A stretch of 64,000 nucleotides of DNA from Microcaldota archaeon. Its GTDB lineage: Archaea; Micrarchaeota; Micrarchaeia; Micrarchaeales; Micrarchaeaceae. This document shows, one piece after another, positions 48,514 through 58,614 of the stretch. Each line of letters opens with the position of its first letter. The stretch's first letter is position 1. The translations under genes and the position numbers were made by a program. Under the pieces are notes generated by a model. That model had not been told where the DNA came from and made no database searches. It worked only from the letters and a program-made list of their open reading frames with translations. The DNA lies in NCBI GenBank assembly GCA_027317945.1, contig DAHVQB010000009.1:21713-85712 (forward strand), written 5' to 3'.

Positions 48514-49488
48514 TCACATAAACCCATTGCTTTTCATCCAGTCATCATTGAATATAGTGCTTAAATAGTTCCTGCCTGTATCCGGCAGCAATACTACAAT
48601 GGTACCGCTTTTCAAGTTCTTCACCAGCTTCTTGGCTGCCAAGACCGCAGCGCCAGAGGAACCGCCGACAAAAAGCCCTTCCTTCCTGACAAGTTCACGC
48701 GCCATCAGGAACGCTCCTTTGTCACTCACTTTTATCATTTCGTCCATCGCGTTCATATCCGTCGTCTCAGGTATGAAGTCTTCTCCTATGCCTTCCAGCT
48801 TATAAGTGTGGAAGTGCTCCTTCTTGTGGTAAAACCGGTCATAGAATATGGAGCCTTCAGGGTCCACGCCTATGATCTTCACGCCCTTCTTTTTGCCCTT
48901 CAAGAATCTTCCTGTGCCGCTTACTGTGCCGCCTGTCCCGAGGCATGCAACGAAATGGGTGATCTTACCATCGGTGTCTCGCCATATCTCAGGCCCCGTG
49001 GTCTCAAAATGCGCCATTGGATTGTACTTGTTGGCATACTGGTTTGGCCTGAAAGCCCCTTTCTTCTCCTTCGCTATGCGCTCAGATACCTTGTAATTGC
49101 TTCTAGGATCCTCCGGGCCTGCCTCTGTGGGGGTCCTTATTACATCCGCGCCATAGGCGCGCAGCAACAGCTCCTTCTCCTTGCTCATCTTTTCCGGCAT
49201 TACGAAGATGGATTTGTAGCCTCTGACCGCCGCTACCTGGGCCAATCCCACTCCTGTATTCCCGGATGTCGGCTCTACTATTGTAGCTGATGGCTTTATG
49301 AGGCCCATTTTCTCGGCCTTGTCTATCATGCCTACCCCGACCCTATCCTTTACGCTGCCTCCTGGATTCATGCATTCGAGTTTGGCCAGCACGGTAACAT
49401 TCTTCTTCTTTATGACTTTGTTAAGCCTTATGAGTGGTGTATTGCCTATCGCTTCTAGGACGTTGTTATAATACCTCATGTCATACAC
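48514..49488 (-). CDS. Cysteine synthase / cystathionine beta-synthase family PLP enzyme
   Basis: NPGGSVKDRVG, PTSGNTGVGLAQ, GTGGTVSGTGRFLK. Confidence 0.93.
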   Translation of the reverse strand: MYDMRYYNNVLEAIGNTPLIRLNKVIKKKNVTVLAKLECMNPGGSVKDRVGVGMIDKAEKMGLIKPSATIVEPTSGNTGVGLAQVAAVRGYKSIFVMPEKMSKEKELLLRAYGADVIRTPTEAGPEDPRSNYKVSERIAKEKKGAFRPNQYANKYNPMAHFETTGPEIWRDTDGKITHFVACLGTGGTVSGTGRFLKGKKKGVKIIGVDPEGSIFYDRFYHKKEHFHTYKLEGIGEDFIPETTDMNAMDEMIKVSDKGAFLMARELVRKEGLFVGGSSGAAVLAAKKLVKNLKSGTIVVLLPDTGRNYLSTIFNDDWMKSNGFM

Positions 49489-49558
49489 GCAGATAAGGTT
49501 GCACTTTGTATATTTTATAGCTTGTCATTATAAATATTTTAGACAAATACGGCTGATT

Positions 49559-50026
49559 TATTTGAAGCGCGGAACTTACCTGAGATATGCAGACCTTACG
49601 AAAATCCAGCGCAAGCTTCTTGATTCGGCGAAGGATGCTGCTGATACCTCATACGCGCCTTACTCAAAGTTTTATGTAGGGGCTGCACTTCTGACTTCTA
49701 ATGGCAAGATAATAACCGCTTCCAATGTAGAAAATTCCGCTTATGGGAGCACTTTATGTGCAGAACGATCGGCCATAGTCAGGGCAAACGCGATGGGCTA
49801 CAGGTCGTTTAAGGCGATAGCAATCATAGCAAAGAGCGCCAAGGGCGGCACCAAAGAACCCACGGCTCCGTGCGGGGCTTGCAGGCAGATGCTATATGAA
49901 TCATCATGCATTTCGAAAAGCAGCATGGAAGTCATCTTTTCAAACACCAGAATGGACAAGGTTGTAATAAGCGATATCGATGCTCTCCTGCCATTCGGTT
50001 TTGGTCCGGAAAGCCTAACAAAATAG
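49559..50026 (+). CDS. cdd: Cytidine deaminase
   Basis: YSKFYVGAALL, STLCAERSAI, PCGACRQ motifs; TTG start at 49559 likely. Confidence 0.9.
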   Translation, partial: YLKRGTYLRYADLTKIQRKLLDSAKDAADTSYAPYSKFYVGAALLTSNGKIITASNVENSAYGSTLCAERSAIVRANAMGYRSFKAIAIIAKSAKGGTKEPTAPCGACRQMLYESSCISKSSMEVIFSNTRMDKVVISDIDALLPFGFGPESLTK

Positions 50027-50079
50027 GATGTTCCAAAGCATATCAGCAAATTAATCTCCGATCCAATCGCGACCATCAT

Positions 50080-50964
50080 TCATCTATGTCCCTTGCCGAC
50101 ATGCGTGTTCTTTAGCTCAATCTCTATTGTTGCGTGTTCTATATTAAATCCGGCCTTTAGCATTTTCTTCACATCCGCAACAGTCCTTGCGCATTCATCC
50201 ATGCCTTTTGCGCGTATTACAAGATGGCAGCTCAGTGCTGCATATTGGGACGAAATGGACCATATGTGGAGGTCATGAACCTCGCTTACGGATTTATTAT
50301 TCCGTATGGACTCTCTAACCGCGCTGACGCTTACCCATTTGGGAGACCCCTCGAGCAGTATCTGGAATGACTCTTCCAAAATCTTCCACGCGCCTAATAT
50401 CATGAGTACTCCTATCATAATGCTGATTAGAGGGTCAAATATCGTCTGGCCTGTTAATAGTATTATTATGCCTGCGAGCAGGGTGCCTATGTACGCTACT
50501 GCATCGTAGCTCATGTGCAGCGATACGCTGCGCACGTTCAGGTCGCTGTTATGCTTCCTCAAAATGGCCGTAACCCCTCCGCTAATCAGTATGCCGAACA
50601 AGGCTGTTGCGACAATGGGGAGCCCACCAACAGGTGTAGGGTGGAGTATCCTCTGGTAAGCTTCGGCGAATATGAATACTGCAAACAATATGAGCAGAAC
50701 GCTGTTTATCAAAGCGGCTATTATAGTGATTCTGCCATAGCCGTAAGTCTTCTTATCGCTGGCACCGCGCATCGAAACCTTTGCAGCTATGAACGATATA
50801 ACTAGGCTTAGCGCATCTGTGAGCCCGTGGCCGCCGTTCGATATCAGAGCCAAGCTTCCTGACATTATGCCTACCGCAAATTGTATGATAGAAAAAGCGA
50901 CGTCCGCAAGTATGCCTATCTTGAGCCTGCGCTTCAAATCCGCTTCATTGAACTGTTTGGGCAT
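50080..50964 (-). CDS. Cation diffusion facilitator (CDF) transporter
   Basis: SNGGHGLTDALSLVISF, six TM segments, C-terminal cytoplasmic domain. Confidence 0.9.
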   Translation of the reverse strand: MPKQFNEADLKRRLKIGILADVAFSIIQFAVGIMSGSLALISNGGHGLTDALSLVISFIAAKVSMRGASDKKTYGYGRITIIAALINSVLLILFAVFIFAEAYQRILHPTPVGGLPIVATALFGILISGGVTAILRKHNSDLNVRSVSLHMSYDAVAYIGTLLAGIIILLTGQTIFDPLISIMIGVLMILGAWKILEESFQILLEGSPKWVSVSAVRESIRNNKSVSEVHDLHIWSISSQYAALSCHLVIRAKGMDECARTVADVKKMLKAGFNIEHATIEIELKNTHVGKGHR

Positions 50965-51013
50965 GAAACCATCCAGACGCTCTACAAGAAAAAGTCAATC
51001 CTGTAATCTATAT

Positions 51014-51028
51014 AAATGTTAAACATTT
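51014..51028. promoter_or_regulatory. Palindrome in CDF-gene promoter
   Basis: AAATGT-TAA-ACATTT, overlapping an AT-rich TATA-like element 50 bp upstream of the CDF start. Confidence 0.3.
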
Positions 51029-51089
51029 AAACTGTATGACTTAGCTTATGCAGCTGCACCTCGTGTACGGCGTGCTTGCTATGGTCTGC

Positions 51090-51162
51090 GCCTTGGTAGT
51101 GTAGTGGTCTAGCATACGAGCCTGTCACGCTTGTGACCCGGGTTCGAATCCCGGCCAAGGCG
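51090..51162 (+). tRNA. tRNA-Asp(GTC)
   Basis: GCCTTGG/CCAAGGC acceptor; CGAGC-CTGTCAC-GCTTG anticodon arm; CCGGGTTCGAATCCCGG T-arm; CCA not encoded. Confidence 0.93.
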
Positions 51163-51260
51163 TTTTTCTATTTAACCAGTATCCGCATTTCGCAAATCCA
51201 TCAAATCTAACGCATCCTTTATCCGCTTTTTGCATATTGCGATTAGATGATGCAGAATTC

Positions 51261-52412
51261 CTAGGCGCTCAAAGTTATCCTGTCAAAGCCCTTGTACTTG
51301 TACACCGCCATTGCTATTACCCATGAGAAGACAAAGAGCCCTATGACCCAGTAACCCAGCGTCTCAAAATCAAGGGTTGCAAACCAACCCCAGAAAACTC
51401 CCCCGAGCCCTAGCTCCGATGCGAATACCTGCAGCAATTCTATGGTCCCGACCGCGAGCGCCACCAGTATCGATATTATGGTTATCGTAAGGTTGTAGTA
51501 TATCTTGCGTATCGGCTTTATGAAAGCCCAGCCATAAGCCAGGTTCATCATGACGCCGTCTGTGGTGTCTACCAGCACCATCCCACAGGTAAACATGAGC
51601 GGCAATATAAGCGGCATCCATAAAGGCACTGCAGAAGTTACGCCAACGCCTACGCTTATAGCCATAAGCCCGACCTCCGTCGCGGTATCGAATCCTAATC
51701 CGAAGAGCACTCCTACTGGATACATCTGCCACGGTTCATTTATGGTTTTGAACAATCCGCCTAGATATCTGCTCAGGAAGCCGCGGTTTTCTAACAGCCC
51801 GTCTATGTCCGCATCCCTGCCTTTTGACTGCGTCTGCTTGAAGGCTCTGTACAAATCAAATACGACCGCCACATTTATCAGCCCTATCACCCAGAGGAAC
51901 CCTCCGGACACCGCAGTCCCTATGATGGAGCCTGCGTTCTGCAATGCAGGTATGGAGCCTGAAACAAGCCTGGTCGCAAGTATAAGCGCCACTATCATTA
52001 CCATTACTATGGTGGAGTGTCCAAGCGAGAACCAGGTGCCCACGCTGATTGGATTTTTCCCATCGTGCATAAGCTTCCTCGTAGTGTTGTCTATCGCAGC
52101 TATGTGGTCCGCATCCACACCATGCCTCAACCCGAAGACATATGCCACTATGCCAAGCCCTGCTAGTACAATGTAACGCTGCCCTATGAATGACGAAAGT
52201 GCGAAGCCCAGCAGCGTAGCTGCTATTATAATCCCATATATAATAACTAGCTTTAAATTGCCCCTAATGTGCCGCATAAAAACCCACCATTGCCCTAAAT
52301 CCAAAACACAGATGTTTTCGATCCTGCCGGCAACTTCGCCATTGCGCCCCAAAATGCATCGCAATGTAATCGAATGCGATAACGCGATGGAGAATATTCT
52401 AAGCTTATACAA
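51261..52412 (-). CDS. Nickel/cobalt transporter, NiCoT family
   Basis: GLRHGVDADHIAAIDN and LGFDTATEVGLMA signature motifs. Confidence 0.92.
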   Translation of the reverse strand: MYKLRIFSIALSHSITLRCILGRNGEVAGRIENICVLDLGQWWVFMRHIRGNLKLVIIYGIIIAATLLGFALSSFIGQRYIVLAGLGIVAYVFGLRHGVDADHIAAIDNTTRKLMHDGKNPISVGTWFSLGHSTIVMVMIVALILATRLVSGSIPALQNAGSIIGTAVSGGFLWVIGLINVAVVFDLYRAFKQTQSKGRDADIDGLLENRGFLSRYLGGLFKTINEPWQMYPVGVLFGLGFDTATEVGLMAISVGVGVTSAVPLWMPLILPLMFTCGMVLVDTTDGVMMNLAYGWAFIKPIRKIYYNLTITIISILVALAVGTIELLQVFASELGLGGVFWGWFATLDFETLGYWVIGLFVFSWVIAMAVYKYKGFDRITLSA

Positions 52413-52464
52413 AGATATTTATTTACTATAATAACAATACCGTTTCAGTTAATGGTGCTAATTA

Positions 52465-53460
52465 ATGCCTAGGGAAGACTCTAAGAAGATGCTGGCGAGG
52501 TCTATAACGCTTAACGTGATATTGGGCGCAGCAGTTCTGCTTCTTGTCGCTATTGTGGCATATCAAGGCATAACCAAGCCCCAGTACATAATCCAGCAGC
52601 AGACGCCCAAGAATACAACTTCGATACAGCCAACACAGAACGGCACCCTTGCTGGAATAAACGATCCGTTAAACAGCTCCGCCCTGGGCGTAATAAACAA
52701 CGAGCCCCTGAGCTATTATGAGATAGCGGGCGAGAAGTTGCTGAACGGCACGTTGGTGAATGAGGTGCTGGTAGCCAACACGCCACAATACGGCCCGTTC
52801 ATGATAAACGGCAAGCCCAGCGTCATATACATCGGCGCCACTACGTGCCCGTACTGCGGCGAGAACAGGTGGGCGATGGCTTTGGCTCTCGCGCGCTTCG
52901 GCAGTTTCTCCAAGCTATACAAGGGCTACAGCGCACTACAAGATGGCGACGTCCCTACGATCTACTGGGTGCAGGCAAACACCACTACGCCAGCAGGCGC
53001 GGACTTCGGCAATTACTACTCCAGTAACAGTATAAACTTCATTTCCGCTGAGTACGAATCGCCCATAACCGGGCACTTCGAGATACAGCCTCTTCCGTTC
53101 TTCCTGTCCCATGCTCCAAATGCCACCTATTACAACGCAATAGATTTCATGAACGGCACGGGAAAATTTGAAGGCACCCCATTCAGCCTATGGGGCAGTT
53201 CACTCGTCAGCGGCGCGGATGCGGTGGTACTCGGCAACAATGCAACTACTACCAACTGGCAGTACATAGCAAAGATGACCCATTCAGACATATTGAATCA
53301 ATTGGCCAGCTTCAATGACCAGTTCTCATGGAGCGAATATGCAGCAGCAGACTTATACATAGCCGAGATATGTCCATCGATAAACAACAATGCTTCAGTA
53401 TGCTCTCTGCCTGCGATAAAGACCATCGGCAGCCAGCTGGGTCTTTCCGCAGCGGCCTAA
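52465..53460 (+). CDS. DUF929-like membrane-anchored thioredoxin-fold protein
   Basis: N-terminal TM anchor; IGATTCPYCGENRWAMALAL CxxC motif. Confidence 0.8.
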   Translation: MPREDSKKMLARSITLNVILGAAVLLLVAIVAYQGITKPQYIIQQQTPKNTTSIQPTQNGTLAGINDPLNSSALGVINNEPLSYYEIAGEKLLNGTLVNEVLVANTPQYGPFMINGKPSVIYIGATTCPYCGENRWAMALALARFGSFSKLYKGYSALQDGDVPTIYWVQANTTTPAGADFGNYYSSNSINFISAEYESPITGHFEIQPLPFFLSHAPNATYYNAIDFMNGTGKFEGTPFSLWGSSLVSGADAVVLGNNATTTNWQYIAKMTHSDILNQLASFNDQFSWSEYAAADLYIAEICPSINNNASVCSLPAIKTIGSQLGLSAAA

Positions 53461-53558
53461 GCGTCGCTGCCCGTTTTAAATCCACGGTTTGGCGCACAAG
53501 TCCCTAAATGTAGCCTTATTAAAGCTGTTTTTACTAAATCAATACAGCGTGTGTTAAA

Positions 53559-54662
53559 ATGGATGAAGGCGAACTGCGTAAAAAGATAAAGATAATCGAG
53601 AAACGCAAGGAGGAGGGGATAACTCTCTGCCTTGACAAGCCCGTCCAGAGCAGGAAGGCCACAACTTTATTTGAGGATGTGCGCCTGTTCAACGATGCTT
53701 TGCCCGAGGTTAATTTTGAAGACATAGACACGTCAGTGAGTTTCCTTGGTCACAGGTTCAAGGCCCCTGTTTTCATAGGCGCGATGACCGGAGGCGCCGA
53801 ACTAGCGAAAAAGGTGAATAGGAATCTGGCGGAAGCTGCCCAGGAACTCGGCATAGGTATGGCAGTGGGGAGCCAGAGGGCAGGCTTGCTGTCAAAGTCG
53901 TTGGCAGAAACGTATGCGATAACTAGGAAGGTCGCGCCAGACATATTCATAGGGTCCAACATAGGCGGCGCGCAGCTTTCAAACGGTTTCAAGGTCTCGG
54001 ATGCCAAGAAGCTGATAGAGATGCTCGACGCGAATGCGCTTTATGTGCATCTGAATCCACTTCAGGAAGTCATACAGCCCGAGGGCGAGGCGGAATTCAG
54101 CAATGTCCTTTCACGCATAAAGGAGATGACATCGGATCTTGGGAAGCCCGTAGTGGCAAAGGAGGTTGGCGCAGGCATATCCGACACTGTGGCAAAGCGC
54201 CTAGCCAAGGCAGGGGTAAGCGCCATAGAGATTGCCGGGCTGGGCGGCACAAGTTGGTCGGGCGTGGAATCTTACCGCGCCAAGGAAGCAAACAACACGG
54301 TGAAGTTCAAGGCCGGGAACATATTCTGGGACTGGGGCATACCTACTGCTGCAGCGCTTTATGGGGTAAAGAATGCAGTTAAGCTGCCGGTAGTAGCTTC
54401 GGGGGGCATAAGGACAGGGCTTGAGATGGCAAAAGCGATTTCAATGGGCGCGAGCCTGTGCGCCATGGCGTGGCCGCTGCTCAGGCCAGCTACGGTTTCG
54501 AGCGATAAAGTGATAGAGTACCTTGAAGAAACAATATTCGCGCTTAAGACAGCGATGTTCGTAAGCGGATGCAGGAACATAAATGAACTTGCCAAATCAA
54601 GGCACGTAATAACAGGGGAGCTTAAGGACTGGTGCCAGGCTTTCGATAAAAGCAGCGGCTAA
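53559..54662 (+). CDS. fni: Isopentenyl-diphosphate delta-isomerase type 2
   Basis: MTGGAELAKKVNRNLAEAAQELGIGMAVGSQRA; HLNPLQEVIQPEGE; SGGIRTGLEMAKAISMGAS. Confidence 0.93.
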   Translation: MDEGELRKKIKIIEKRKEEGITLCLDKPVQSRKATTLFEDVRLFNDALPEVNFEDIDTSVSFLGHRFKAPVFIGAMTGGAELAKKVNRNLAEAAQELGIGMAVGSQRAGLLSKSLAETYAITRKVAPDIFIGSNIGGAQLSNGFKVSDAKKLIEMLDANALYVHLNPLQEVIQPEGEAEFSNVLSRIKEMTSDLGKPVVAKEVGAGISDTVAKRLAKAGVSAIEIAGLGGTSWSGVESYRAKEANNTVKFKAGNIFWDWGIPTAAALYGVKNAVKLPVVASGGIRTGLEMAKAISMGASLCAMAWPLLRPATVSSDKVIEYLEETIFALKTAMFVSGCRNINELAKSRHVITGELKDWCQAFDKSSG

Positions 54663-54691
54663 TCATGTAATAAAAAGTAAAAAAGAAACAG

Positions 54692-54709
54692 GGGCTGCCC
54701 ATGCAGCCC
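54692..54709. terminator. Hairpin between convergent genes
   Basis: GGGCTGC-CCAT-GCAGCCC between IDI-2 and GDH stops. Confidence 0.4.
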
Positions 54710-54718
54710 AAATGATCC

Positions 54719-55990
54719 TCAGTACCATCCGCGTGCTTTCATGGCCTTGGCCACTCTGTCCACCGCTATCACATAAGCCGCCATCCTCTCATTTATCTTA
54801 ACCTTCTTGGCAGCATACGCCTTTTGCGTGGCTACTGTGTCCCTGAATGATTTCGTTATTATCTTATCCAATTCGGTGTGGAATTTGTTGGTGTCCCAGT
54901 AGTAGCCGCTTATGTTCTGCACCCATTCAAAGTAGGAGCCTATGACTCCGCCGCTGTTGACAAGGAAGTCCGGCAGGTCCATGGCCCTCTTCTCAAAAAG
55001 TATGTCTGTCGCATCTGGCGTGATCGGGCCGTTAGCCAATTCCAGTATGAGCTTCGCCTTTATATCGTCCGCGTTGTCCTTCCTTATCTGATTCTCTATG
55101 GCTGCGGGTATCAGCACGTCTACGTCCAGTTCAAGCAGCTTCTCGTTAGTTATGGCCTTGGCATTCTTGCTCTTGTAATTCTTAACGCTACCAGTCTCGG
55201 CCTTTGCCTCCTCCAATTTCTGCAAATCCAGGCCATCGGGATCGTACACTCCGCCCTCCGAATCGCTTATGGCGACGACTTTCGAGCCGAACATCTTCTT
55301 AGATAGCGTGTAAGCGAACTTGCCAGCGTTGCCGAATCCCTGTACCGCTACGGTAGACTTCTTCAGGTTCATCTTAAGGGACTTCGCAGCTTCGCGCATC
55401 ACGAACATGCCTCCCAATGCGGTGGAATCCATGCGGCCTTCAGAGCCCCATACCTCCACCGGCTTTCCTGTTATAGTGCCGAAGTCATTGTGGCCGACCA
55501 CCCTTGTATACTCGTCAAGCATCCACGCCATTATCTGCGGCGTGGTGTAAACGTCCGGCGCAGGTATGTCCTTGTCCGGTCCTACGAAGCTGGCTATCGC
55601 CCTCATGTAAGCCCTCGCCAGGTTTTCCAGCTCGGTCTCGTTAAACTTCTTCGGGTCGCATATTACCCCGCCCTTTCCTCCTCCCAAAGGTATGTCAGCA
55701 AGCGAGCATTTCCATGTCATCCATGCGGATAAGGCCTTTACCGTATCTATAGTCTCGGCAGGATGGAACCTTATGCCGCCCTTGGCCGGCCCTCTCGCAT
55801 CGTTGTATTGCACCCTGAATCCGGTGAACGTCTCAGTGTGGCCGTCCCTCATCTTAACTGGCAGGTTAACTATAAGGGTGCGCCTAGGCTCCCTGAGTAT
55901 AGCATGTGCCTGCTTGTCCAGTCCCATTATCTCGGCAGCCTTGTCGAGCTGCTCTTGCGCTATCTTGAAAGGATTCAATTCCTCTGCCAT
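54719..55990 (-). CDS. gdh: Glutamate dehydrogenase
   Basis: GGIRFHP, MTWKCSLADIPLGGGKGGVICDP, GFGNAGKFAYTLSKKMFGSKVVAISDS. Confidence 0.95.
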   Translation of the reverse strand: MAEELNPFKIAQEQLDKAAEIMGLDKQAHAILREPRRTLIVNLPVKMRDGHTETFTGFRVQYNDARGPAKGGIRFHPAETIDTVKALSAWMTWKCSLADIPLGGGKGGVICDPKKFNETELENLARAYMRAIASFVGPDKDIPAPDVYTTPQIMAWMLDEYTRVVGHNDFGTITGKPVEVWGSEGRMDSTALGGMFVMREAAKSLKMNLKKSTVAVQGFGNAGKFAYTLSKKMFGSKVVAISDSEGGVYDPDGLDLQKLEEAKAETGSVKNYKSKNAKAITNEKLLELDVDVLIPAAIENQIRKDNADDIKAKLILELANGPITPDATDILFEKRAMDLPDFLVNSGGVIGSYFEWVQNISGYYWDTNKFHTELDKIITKSFRDTVATQKAYAAKKVKINERMAAYVIAVDRVAKAMKARGWY

Positions 55991-56259
55991 ATCACCACCA
56001 ATCAGCGTTTTAATTATGACTTATAACCTTTTATTCATTTTGAAACCTTTTGGGGAGTTGAAATAAACACAATATCTAGATTTTGTTGCGTCATTGCATC
56101 CTGCGATGCCGCACATATATCGCGCTCTTATTATCCCCTAATTTTTATTACCCTGTTATACTATTTCACCATCGATTAAAATCATAATATAAAAAAATTT
56201 GAATATAAGGTAGGGTATTTATATCTTGTGAGAGTTTATTACAATCATAGGGGGTACCT

Positions 56260-56847
56260 ATGATACACAAAAATAATACGCTAAAGGGACAGAGCGCTAT
56301 GGAGTATCTGATGACCTACGGATGGGCCATCTTGATAATAGCAGTGGTTCTGGCAGCGCTGTTCGAGCTGGGAGTGTTCGGCACAGGAGGAACACCGCAG
56401 GCTTGCATAGCACAGTCCGGATTCATCTGCGCAAGTCCAACGTTCAGCGCAGGAGCAAGTGGTGGGGCATTCATAGACTTCTCGTTCGGCCAGAACACCG
56501 GGTTGACATTCTACTCGGTCAATGTCTTCGTCGCACAGGAGGGGTCTGCTCTAAGCACTAACGGAGTGATTGGTGTGCCGGTAAACATGACTACGTCGGG
56601 CGGTACTAAACCAGCCAACACGGTCCAGATCGGCACGCTGCAGTCTGGCCAGATATACGCAGTAGCATTCGGCAATGATTCATCTGTCAATGAGGTTCCT
56701 GCTGGCGGAATACCAAGCGCTCCAGTGATTGGAACGCCGTTCTATGGATACGTGTGGATAAGCTACTGCACAACAGGTCCATGCCCGATAACAGGTCCTA
56801 CGAACTGGGCCAAGGTAGCTACATTGGCTATAAAGTCCACTCACTGA
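56260..56847 (+). CDS. Class III signal-peptide (archaeal type IV pilin-like) protein
   Basis: KGQSAMEYLMTYGWAILIIAVVLAALFELGVF; GGGGGT RBS-like upstream. Confidence 0.85.
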   Translation: MIHKNNTLKGQSAMEYLMTYGWAILIIAVVLAALFELGVFGTGGTPQACIAQSGFICASPTFSAGASGGAFIDFSFGQNTGLTFYSVNVFVAQEGSALSTNGVIGVPVNMTTSGGTKPANTVQIGTLQSGQIYAVAFGNDSSVNEVPAGGIPSAPVIGTPFYGYVWISYCTTGPCPITGPTNWAKVATLAIKSTH

Positions 56848-56860
56848 GCGCGTAGTTCAG

Positions 56861-56902
56861 TTCTTTTTCTTTTTTCTTCTTCTTTTTGTTTTCTGTTTTT
56901 TC
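56861..56902 (+). terminator. Long T/C-rich tract after pilin gene
   Basis: TTCTTTTTCTTTTTTCTTCTTCTTTTTGTTTTCTGTTTTTTC. Confidence 0.6.
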
Positions 56903-56922
56903 ATTTACTTCTTGATGCGCTA

Positions 56923-56942
56923 GCGCAGCGTTTGCGCTGCGC
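56923..56942. other. Perfect GC-rich hairpin
   Basis: GCGCAGCG-TTTG-CGCTGCGC. Confidence 0.4.
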
Positions 56943-57028
56943 CCCTATCCTAATTAAAATGCCAGCAGTATCCGCGCGGCTATGCTGTGTTGTACATATA
57001 AAACGCCTACATAGCTATGTATAAAAAA

Positions 57029-57949
57029 TTAGCTGACCTCCTTGAGCTCGGCCTTAATCTTAAGAACCTCCATAAGCTCGTTCGCCCCGATCAGCGGCTT
57101 GCCTATCCTGACAGGGTCATCTATTGATATCCTGGGGCATGCGGTGTTCACGAAAGCGTCGAATTCCATCATGTTGCCCATAGACTGGAAGTCAAAAGTG
57201 TTTGCCACCAATATGGCGGCGTCAAGCCCTGCTCCCTCGATCTTCATCTTTATGACTTCCGCCAGCCTCATGTTGTGCTGCCCGTTCTTGGTGCTTACTA
57301 GTATGCCGAAACGCTTAGCGTTTAGCGCCGAAAGCACCTTGCCCCTGCTCCTCTTCCTGTAGACTTCGCGCTGCCCATCTATAAAGTCCACCCTGTTCTC
57401 GAATGGCTCTACCACAAGGAATGGCTTCTTGGTTGCCAGCGCTGCGCCAAGCGGATGGAACATCCCGCCCCCGAAATACACGTGCGCGTCGACTTCCCTG
57501 TCTATCGTAGCCGCGCTGCCTATATCGCAGCCCAATATCTGCCCATCCCTCTTTGCGAAGCCGTATGGTTTGCCTATTATAACGGTCTTCCCGCTGGCCT
57601 CGTAGAATGCCTTTATGGCATCCATCTGGTGTATGTGCTGTATTGTCGTGACCAGCCCTATCTTATCATAACCGGATAGCTTCTCAAGCGATTGCTTCAA
57701 TATGTCCAGAGGCGCGTCTATGCTGTACTCCACATATTCTACATTGAAGTCCACATGGTGGAATTCTGCATGCCCGAAGTGCACCAGCTTGTCCGCCTTA
57801 AGCGATCGCGCTTCGTCTAGCGCCAGGTCGCATGCGCCAAAAGTAGGTGATGCTGACACGAATACCTCATTGCCTTCTGCCTCCAGCTTCTTGGAATACT
57901 TCAATGCGTATTGTTTTAGGCCTTCGGGAAACTGTAATAGGATTCTCAT
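57029..57949 (-). CDS. dph2: Diphthamide biosynthesis radical enzyme Dph2
   Basis: QFPEGLKQYA, FGACDLALDEA, NTACPRISIDD. Confidence 0.92.
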   Translation of the reverse strand: MRILLQFPEGLKQYALKYSKKLEAEGNEVFVSASPTFGACDLALDEARSLKADKLVHFGHAEFHHVDFNVEYVEYSIDAPLDILKQSLEKLSGYDKIGLVTTIQHIHQMDAIKAFYEASGKTVIIGKPYGFAKRDGQILGCDIGSAATIDREVDAHVYFGGGMFHPLGAALATKKPFLVVEPFENRVDFIDGQREVYRKRSRGKVLSALNAKRFGILVSTKNGQHNMRLAEVIKMKIEGAGLDAAILVANTFDFQSMGNMMEFDAFVNTACPRISIDDPVRIGKPLIGANELMEVLKIKAELKEVS

Positions 57950-57984
57950 CTAGATGCACTGTACCTGTTTGACTTGAAGAAGGC

Positions 57985-58509
57985 TTATCTGGCTTTTATC
58001 CTTGCCTTGTAGGTGCCTGATAGCTTGGACGCGGCCCTCCTGAACGCCTCGTCGACCACCTGCCTGTTCTTGGAGCTGGTCTTTACGAGGAATATGGGCT
58101 GATCCTCCCTTACCCTTGCTGCGATCGATATCGGCCTGCCGAATGCCAGGCTCATACCCTGGGATATCCTGTCTGCCCCTGCGCCTGTAGCCATCTTGTG
58201 CTCCCTTATAACGTTATGCGGATAGACGAGCACCTTGAAGAAGTAGCCCTGCGGTATGGTCGTTTCCAGGTACCTGTTGGCCACCTGCCTCGCGGCCTCG
58301 AGCGCGTTCGACCTAAGCTGTATGTCGCGCTGCGGATTTAGCGTCATCTGCATATCGTATGAGTCGTTGTCGACTCCCATGTTGAATATCAGCAGGCTGG
58401 TGTGCGGCAGTGCCCTTACATAGTTCTTTCTGGGCTTCTTAAGCGAATACCTGGCCCATGCCTGTGAGTTAGGATAGCGCATCGTACGTGCAGGTCTTAG
58501 TCTTGCCAT
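57985..58509 (-). CDS. rpl10e: Ribosomal protein L10e (uL16)
   Basis: MARLRPARTMR...PHNVIREHKMATGAGADRISQGMSLAFGRPISIAARV. Confidence 0.94.
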   Translation of the reverse strand: MARLRPARTMRYPNSQAWARYSLKKPRKNYVRALPHTSLLIFNMGVDNDSYDMQMTLNPQRDIQLRSNALEAARQVANRYLETTIPQGYFFKVLVYPHNVIREHKMATGAGADRISQGMSLAFGRPISIAARVREDQPIFLVKTSSKNRQVVDEAFRRAASKLSGTYKARIKAR

Positions 58510-58614
58510 TTAATCAGATAAGCTCTATGACATCAAATCAAGAAAAGCTCATAACTTATTACACGAAAAGCTATAAAAAGATGTAGCAGCGAAGCCGCAT
58601 ATTACGGCGCAAAA

